Source: Trichosporon coremiiforme (lineage: Eukaryota > Basidiomycota > Tremellomycetes > Trichosporonales > Trichosporonaceae). From it: a stretch of 64,000 nucleotides of DNA. The position numbers were made by a program, and so were the translations under genes. The stretch covers positions 1 to 64,000 of the forward strand of contig BCJJ01000047.1 in assembly GCA_039545355.1 (NCBI GenBank). Direction: 5' to 3'. Below, piece after piece: positions 55,636 to 64,000 of the stretch. How positions within the stretch are numbered: the first letter of the stretch is position 1; the number at the start of each line of letters is the position of its first letter. The notes under the pieces were generated by a model. The model was given only the letters and a program-made list of their open reading frames with translations, was not told the origin of the DNA and ran no database searches.

Positions 55636-57240
55636 GCGTGTTGACGATGTTGCAACGCGAAGATCGAGATACCGATAAGCGCACGATCACCCGCATCTCC
55701 TACGTCATTTGCACTGCAGCTTACGGTGGGTGGCAAATTCCGGCGTTCCTCGCTGAATTCAGTTGGAACGCAAATGCCCCTCGGTGTCTAATCTGCGTGG
55801 CATCGAAGCGTGTTTTCCGATGATTTCACGCTTTCAGTGCGTAGCATGCCGCCTTGTACAGTAACAGCTCGCGGTACATGTCTGCGGAGGATGCGTCGGT
55901 GCAAGCCCCAACGTTGCCGGTGGAGGACTCGGGGCCGGTAGTGCCTCGTGTCTACGTCGAGCCTGCGAGCTGGGGTATGTGGCGTGGGGCTAGCTGGCGG
56001 CCGACCGCATGCCGGGCACGCCCGTGCTCGGGCTCGAAAGCGGAACTGAGGCCAGTGCAGATCCTCTTTGACTTTGGCACAAAGGAGATGGACACACAGC
56101 GCACGACCCCCTCGAGCCCCTCTCGCACCCAATAAGGCCCGAGCGTGCGCTCTGACGCAGAACGTCACCAGCTGCCGCGAGGCCACAAGATCCTCAGGTC
56201 CCCGGAAGCTCTCTGCTGACGCCAGAAAGACTTTTTCCACAGGGATAGGGGCTCTAGAGAGGAGCACAGAGGTCGCTTGACTACCCAGTTAGTCGAGGAC
56301 TTGTTGCGGGGCAGGCCGAGCGCCGTACGGGGTGACCGCAGGCAGGCCCTTAGAAGCCAGGCACTGGCGAGTGTACCGAGACGTATTGCAGCTTGTCAGC
56401 AAAGCCGACCCTTGGGGGGTACTGGATCGGTCGAGTGAACAATAAGGTGAGGCGGCGTCACACGTTGCGGAGTCCAGCGCGGAAGACCCAGACGGCACAG
56501 AACGGCACGCGCCACAGGCCGGCGCACACACAGCACTGTTTCCTGAAAGCCAGACTGGCAGCCTGAACACGAGGCAGCGGTGATGCAGGTCACCTCTGTC
56601 GGAATGGAGCGAGGCTGTCTCTCGAGTTTCCCGCGACACACACTCTCTCTCAGTGAACAAGCGCTGTACACGGCAACACCCACACACGCCGAACACGCGC
56701 GAGCTTCTCTCGCGTTCTTTGCCAACCCGAGCACCCCGGTTTTGCCCTCTCCCTCTTGTCGAACTCAGATTGCTCCAGTCCTTGCCCTCTCGCGCGTTTC
56801 GCACACTCGCACGTCTCACACGTCTCGCACAGCTCGCATACTCGGGCTCGGCACACAAGGCGCGCCAGACACGCCGGTCCGCCCAGCTTCGATCCAGCTT
56901 CGATCAGCCTTGGTTCCGGCCCAGCCTTTCTGTCACTGGAGTATAAAGGCCGGCGTGTGGTTTTCCAGTATCAGTAATTACAGTCTCTCCATTCTCGTCA
57001 ACGGCCGCGTCGTATGAAGGCCTGGTTTGCGCGCCTCCCTCCTCTTTCCAGTAATCGTTAGCTGTTTCTCTCGACGCGCAGTTCGACATCAGCGGTTTCG
57101 CTGGTCATCAGTAGCCACTTCCCATCATCTCTCCTCATCAAGACAGTCTTCCTCGCGATCAACAATTCTCCTCGTCGTTTCCATCAGAACCACACTCTCG
57201 ACTACCTCCACTCCCTCAACCCCTCCACTTTACTACCAGC
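55636..57240. other. 1.6-kb intergenic region
   Basis: No supported gene. The part from about 56690 to 57240 is C/T-rich with repeated ctcgcacacac-like and tctcgca blocks (near 56795-56835). A tataaagg box lies at 56942. Together these are consistent with a promoter and a long leader for the gene starting at 57241. Confidence 0.45.
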
Positions 57241-58558
57241 ATGGCGCCTCTCCGCCCTTCGAGCCACTACAACGACCCCCCGCTAAGGTGAGCTCATCAT
57301 TCCAAACTCCTCAAGCTAACGACAGGGAGCTCAAGCCGGAGCTACTGCTCTCCCGCGCAGCCAAGCTCAACCTCGAGGACAATATCAGACAACGCAAGGC
57401 GCATTCGAAACGTGACATGGCCAAGTTTGCCAAGGAGGTAAGTGCGAGCGGGGCGAGTGCCACCTGCTCCGCTCTTTCCCTTCCCTCTGCCTCCCTCCTC
57501 TCATCTGCAATCTTTCTCGCCTCCAATTTTTCTCGCAGTTCAAGTAAGTACTAACCACCACACAGTCCGAATATGCGCAGGACCCCTCTCTGAAAGAAGT
57601 CCTGTGGCATTCCAAGTGTCGTCGCTGTCTCCAAAACCACTGGCGCTGCTTCATCTCCTCCGACCCAAAATCCCCGCGCAAGGTGTGCAAACCCTGTGGC
57701 AAGAATAAGTGTTCCTTTGGATACTCGACGCATAGGCCTAAGACTTATGAGGACGACGGGGCGGATGCGCCCCCGAGTCCTGGGACGCATGCGCACGCGG
57801 AGCATGCGGGGTTGAATCTGAGGTTTCCTTATGCCGGGCAGTGGACTGGCGCTGCCACTGGTGGATTCGTGGTTGGGACGGGTGGAGTGGGTGGGGTCGG
57901 TGGGGTCGGTGGAGGTAACAACGGTGAGATGGGCGGGGTGAACGGCGGGACGGGTATGCGTGGCATGCCTGGCGTGAGCGGGATGAGTATGGGCGGCCCC
58001 GGCGTCGGCGGCGGCGTCGGCGGCATGGTCGGTGACATGTCGGGGCGGAGTCCCGCCGAATCGACATCGTCCACCTCCTCTCGCCCTATCTCAATCCGAG
58101 ACCTGACCCCGCGACACCTCACCCTCCCCATCAGCTTGAAGGACGCGTTCCACGCGTTCCAACCCCCGCCCAGACCCCAGCCGAGGCTGGATACAGAGCC
58201 CCTCAACCACTCCTTAACCGCTCGGCCTGTTTCTGCGCCGTCCTCGCATTCGAGCGCCACCTCGCACTCGTCGCTTGCTACGCCTGCTTACACGCCTACT
58301 CACACGCCTGCTCATGGGTCACTCTCCTCGGCGGCGCACGCGGCTGGACACTCGGGACACTCGGGGCCGACAGGACACCCACAGGGCCAGCCGGGTCAGC
58401 TGGGTCAGTACCTCGTGAGCCAGGGGCAGTACTACCCCCCGCACTACTACTATGGGTACGGGTACTACGACTACTCGCACCCGTACTACTCCTATCCTCA
58501 TGCGAGGGAACGTCCCGCGTCCCCCGCAACGACACCGAAGCCTGAACCCACAGCCTAA
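57241..58558 (+). CDS. Zinc-cluster-like protein with low-complexity tail
   Basis: Three exons give about 385 residues. The N-terminus is APLRPSSHYNDPPLRELKPE and a charged helix, NIRQRKAHSKRDMAKFAKE. A cysteine cluster follows: HSKCRRCLQNHWRCFISSDP and KVCKPCGKNKCSFGY. The spacing C-x2-C-x6-C, 13 residues, C-x2-C-x4-C is close to fungal Zn(II)2Cys6 clusters (which end C-x2-C-x6-8-C), but the last gap is too short and the loop long. The remainder is disordered: GVGGVGGVGGGNNG, HTPAHGSLSSAAHAAG and a Tyr-rich run (YYYGYGYYDYSHPYYSYPHA) near the C-terminus. It may be a basidiomycete DNA-binding regulator, but that is inference. Confidence 0.72.
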
Positions 58559-58801
58559 CCACTGCCTATTCCCACCCCCCTCACGCCATATGCAAAAGTC
58601 TATACAGTTGTACCTCCGATCAGATCAGTGTAAATAGTCATGTCATGTCAGTTTCACGTCAGTACCCCTCCAAGCAGCATGGATACCAAAGAGTGTCATA
58701 AGACGGGAGAAATACAACGGTTTAACTTTGCTTAGACTTCAGAGGTTGGTCTCGCACCTGATGGAGGAGGGCCTGGCCTCGACGCCGGGCTGGCGCCCGG
58801 C

Positions 58802-60862
58802 TTAGAGCCTCGCCTTACCCGCATCACCATGCTTCCACTGGTCCACGATGCCGCGGGACACCTTGCGCGCCACGGCCATGGTGGAGATCATAGGGTTGAC
58901 GCCGGATGCCGAGGGCAGGACGGAGGCGTCGGCGCACCACACGCCCTGGACGCCACGGACGGCGCCAGAGGGGTCGCAGGTACCATCGCCCGGACGCGAG
59001 GACATGCGGCACGAGCCCATCTGGTGTGCGCTTCCGAAAGCAGAAGAGGGGGTGGCCTCGACAATCTTGGCCCAGGCGGCAAAGTCCTCGCCCTTCTTGT
59101 AGGGCTTGACGCCGCGGCCCGAGACGATGATCTCCTCGGCGCCGACGGCGAGCATGCACTCTGCCGCTGCGACGGTGCCTTTCAGGACCGACTTCTGGTC
59201 AAACGCACTCGTCGTGTAGTGCACGATCGGCTCGCCCTCCGCACTCAGCTGCACGTAGCCGTGGTCCCTGTCGCGGGCGATCGCGATGAGGCCAGCCATG
59301 TGCGAGTGCTTCGCAATGTTCGCCTTGTACTCCTTGCCGCCGTGCCACTGCATCAGCACCGTCGACACGATCGGCTGCATGATGCCCGTCTCGAGGCGGA
59401 CTCCGTGGCCTGACGGCGTCAGGTTCGCAAACTCGGTCACGACACTGGTCAGGATCTGGCCGTCCGTCGGGTTCGTGCGCTCCGGGAACACGGCGTAGAC
59501 GTAGTTGGTCGGGTGCAGGTATATGCTCGTGCCGATGCGGGGGTTGGGGATGCGCGAGCGCAGCAGCAGGGCCGGGGTCTGGATACTGCCACCGGCGGCG
59601 ATGACGCGGGGAGCCTTGATCTTGATCTTCTTGCCCTCGGGGGTCTTGACGAGGACACCCTTGGCGTGGCGCGACTTGGTGAACAGGATCTTGCGCACCG
59701 AGCAGCCGACGACAAAGGTCGTGCCAGCCTTGGCGGCGTCGATGAGCCACGAGTGCACACCGCCCTTCTTGCCGCCAGAGCGACAGCCGTTGGCGCAGTC
59801 GTGATTGCAGTCGTGGTCGGCGTTGCCGTTGTTCTGTGCGACAGGGGCGTGCGCGTAGCCTAGGCGGCGCGCACCCTCCAGCAGTAGCTGGTTCTGGATG
59901 CTCTGCTTCTTGGGAAGCGAGACACCCATGTACTGCCAAACAGCGTCGAGGTCCTCCTGGAACTCCTGCGTCTTGAAGTACGGAAGGCCGTACGTCGAGG
60001 CCCAGTCTTGGCGCACCGCGGCGGGGGTTTGGATGCACGCGGCCCAGTTGACAGAGGAACCACCACCGAACACGCTGCCGGACACGAGACCGAGGTCGCC
60101 CGTCTCCGTCGCGGCGAGACCGCCAAGGTCGTACATGACCTTAAGCGCCTCGCGCTCGTCGTACGGCTGGCCAGCGAGGTCGTAGTGCTGGCCCTTCTCG
60201 ATAACAAGGACCTTCATGCCCGCCTCAGACAGCTGCTTGGCAGCGACACCGCCACCCGAGCCCGAACCGACAATGATGGCGTCAAACTCCTGGCCGTCCA
60301 GCGAATCGGGGTCGGCGAACTGGAACTGGAAGTGACCCTCGGCCGGGGGCGCGGTGACGGTGGGCTCGTACAGCATGGCCTTGTGGACGAGGTCCGAGTT
60401 GCGGACGTAGAGCGCCGAGGACAGCTTGATCAGCGAGTCGAAGATCTTGCGCATGAGGGCGGTGCGGGCGTGCTTCAGGCTGAAAAGGATCTGCTCCCGA
60501 ACCTCACGGGGCTGCTGGTGGAACGGCGTAAAGGAGTAGGTCACGAGCAGCGAGCCAAAGGGGTTGCTGTCTGTCAGCTCTGTGGTCACGAGATCAGCTC
60601 ACCGGAGGAGACCGAGGACCATCTTGAGGTCGGCGAGCTTGGCGGGGGGCAGCTGGGAGGGAAGGAGGTACTTGAGGTCCTCGCGGAGGCTCTCGATGCT
60701 GCTGGGGACCTCGGCGGAGAAGGCGGCGATGGTGGGCTCGCTGACATCGTCGGCGAGGTGAGGAGCGAGGGCCTTGAGCTCCTCTGCAGCGATGGAGGGA
60801 GCGACAGTGTCGACGCAGGCGAGGAGGGTCTCGCACTCTTCGTCGGTGAGGGTCTGGGCCAT
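58802..60862 (-). CDS. FAO1: Long-chain fatty alcohol oxidase (GMC oxidoreductase)
   Basis: FAD enzyme that oxidises long-chain alcohols to aldehydes with oxygen, usually peroxisomal or ER-bound, in omega-oxidation of alkanes and fats. Two exons (60862-60603 and 60566-58802) give 674 residues. The 36-nt intron (ctgacagacag end) is the only one that keeps the frame. Exon 1 carries the FAO N-terminal domain (CETLLACVDTVAPSIAAEEL). The FAD fold follows as DAIIVGSGSGGGVAAKQLSE and VLVIEKG, then SVFGGGSSVNWAACIQTPAA and the C-rich GNADHDCNHDCANGC, which in related oxidases has been read as a possible heme or metal segment. The catalytic His lies in AFGSAHQMGSCRMS, and the C-terminal ADASVLPSASGVNPMISTMA is typical. 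The C-terminus KARL may act as a peroxisomal PTS1-like signal (final tripeptide ARL). Confidence 0.92.
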
Positions 60863-62092
60863 GGTGAGGTGCAGTGGGTGGGGGTGAGGGAAGAGGTGAG
60901 GTGAGGTGTACGGTTACATTGTCGGCGAGGAAGGCGGGGTATAAGGTGTGAGGTGGATGGACGCGCTAGGCTGGCTAGGTTGGGTAGGCTGGCTGGGCTT
61001 GGCTGGGTGCGGGATGTTGATCGGGTATCAGGCCGTTCAGAGTTCCGGAAGCAGGGCAAGGCACGACGGCAGCAGAGCCATCATGGGGAACGAGGATTGA
61101 GCCAGCGACCGGGGACCCACGGGTGAGCGCCATAGTCTGAATCGTTAGATCTGATCCCCGGCATCTCCGCTGCTTCCTGTCCTCAGCGACTACCCCCGAC
61201 AGCGCAGGGCTGAGCAGGCGCTACGCCGGCGCTATGCCCTCCAGTGTCCACATGACCAGCATAGGTTGCACCTCCTCCCCTCGTCCATCGCCGTCCTTGT
61301 TCGGCCTTCACGTCTGCAGGGCTTAGAGCGTGTGCCAGGGTCTCCTGTCTTCGGACATTTCAGGAGCACCCAGCCCAGCTCAGGTACTCTGCTCTAACAA
61401 GGAGTGAGCTGCCCGCCATGCCCACCATCGCCCGCCGCAGCCTGCCGCAGCGCGCAACACACCCCGTGTCTGCTGGTTTTGCAGACGCCGTTATAAGAGA
61501 TTGATTAGGTCATATAAGGTCTCGCTGAATCGGAACAAGGGCGTGCGCCGATCATTCCACACGCCCACACGCCCACACAGATGCTACATAACGGCTACAC
61601 GCATGCACGCATACACAAGACCCAGTACAGCCGGGGTCTCAGGTGTTAGCGTCTCAGTCTACCCCACAACTATCATCTGCATCTGGTAACCGGTTTTCGG
61701 ACCAGTCCGAGAATCTAACCGTGTTCGGTATTCACTTGCGAGCTTGCGAATCCAGACCGCAGTTGGCATGGCTGGTGCACAGCTGGTGCAAGGCAGGCGT
61801 ACCTCTACCTCTATTGTGACTCGTCGACTGACTGCCTAGGTGGGCTACGGGCGCTACATCGAAGCGATCTGTCCAGTCAGTGCGCCAAGTAGCTCCATAT
61901 AGCTTCGCCATCTTTGCTCGCTTGAGCTATCACCCGGCAGTATTCTAGCTCAGAGCCTAAGCGGGCTAGCGATGCGGCGACCTGCGGATTCGTGGCGTAA
62001 CTTGTCAACGAACTGACAAGAGTACTCTATACATGAACCGTCTATTCGTTACTCTGGACACTCGTAACCTCTCTCTATCTCTGTGACACGAC
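60863..62092. other. 1.2-kb intergenic region
   Basis: No supported gene. Near the FAO start there is a direct run of ggctggct-type repeats (about 60965-61010: gctaggctggctaggttgggtaggctggctgggcttggctggg). An AT-bearing ccgttataagaga lies near 61490. The rest is unremarkable. Confidence 0.4.
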
Positions 62093-63844
<1,752 letters not shown>

Positions 63845-64000
63845 GGTGGGTGATGTTGTGACGATTGTTTAGGACGTCCCGGACTTTTGTTGACATTACG
63901 TCTGGTTGACGCGACCGCGTCGGGCGTGCCTGAACCTTGGCACACCACGTGGGGGGCTTTGTCCACTCCGTTCAAGTCGTGCAAAAGATCAGCCTTGACA
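63845..64000. other. Promoter region of CHK1, edge of window
   Basis: 156 bp upstream of CHK1. No coding feature is visible. A short palindrome-like gttgacattacgtctggttgacgcg lies near 63890, with acgcg at 63909-63913. This is an MluI cell-cycle box-like core (ACGCG), which in yeasts marks G1/S genes, but one copy of five bases is weak. Confidence 0.3.

Noticed and set aside
55788..56267. A 159-codon minus-strand frame with several cysteines
   Set aside because: Arg/Ala-rich composition, no recognisable motif and no splice context; likely a chance frame in GC-rich DNA.
60008..60904. A 298-codon open frame on the + strand
   Set aside because: Antisense to the fatty alcohol oxidase; no domain, no introns or leader of its own. 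The same holds for the open frame at 58829-59413.

Overview
This window is nuclear DNA from a fungus, most likely a basidiomycete yeast of the Tremellomycetes. A member of the Trichosporonales (the Trichosporon / Cutaneotrichosporon group) is my best guess. The evidence is GC-rich, closely packed, intron-containing genes, short introns of roughly 35-70 nt, and protein sequences that match fungal families. Almost every intron ends in the same way, with a branch site (CTGAC or CTAAC) only a few bases before the 3' AG, as in agctgaccccag. Assignment to the order is inference, because I could not search a database. I see no bacterial, plasmid or CRISPR features and no convincing tRNA or rRNA gene.

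Layout. 0.9-8 kb holds ATG18 (autophagy PROPPIN), BRL1 (nuclear envelope), BUB3 (spindle checkpoint) and AIM25 (phospholipid scramblase). 8.3-10.5 kb holds no long ORF but carries 17 near-identical 3' splice motifs on the + strand; it is either a micro-exon gene or a heavily spliced non-coding RNA. 10.5-18.4 kb holds an Mpv17/PMP22 protein, CPA1 preceded by a spliced arginine-attenuator uORF, an isolated Gag-like gene and a large non-RD kinase. 19.4-22 kb holds RPT1 and RPL29. 23-34 kb holds a Zn2Cys6 regulator, TRM5, a GNAT-MYND fusion, PSO2 and a coiled-coil protein with an Arg/Asp-rich tail. 35.8-45.8 kb holds a small membrane protein, an ENTH-like protein, a CTK1 kinase with an RS domain, a LYRM2-like protein, a VIP36-type lectin and a monocarboxylate-type transporter.

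46.8-56 kb is the gene-poor part. It has two diverged copies of an F-box-like family, a short single-pass membrane protein and a Yippee gene with unusually long introns. 57-63.9 kb holds a zinc-cluster-like protein, a long-chain alcohol oxidase and CHK1.

Most genes are unlinked housekeeping functions, as is usual in fungi, and no metabolic gene cluster is visible. Checkpoint and repair functions recur (BUB3, PSO2, CHK1), but I do not read this as a functional cluster. The most interesting items are the spliced CPA1 attenuator peptide, whose intron carries an in-frame stop at its 5' splice site; the micro-exon locus; the Gag-like single gene; the F-box-like pair; and several genes (LYRM2-like, Yippee, uORF, the Arg/Asp-rich tail exon) that are missed without splicing-aware reading.
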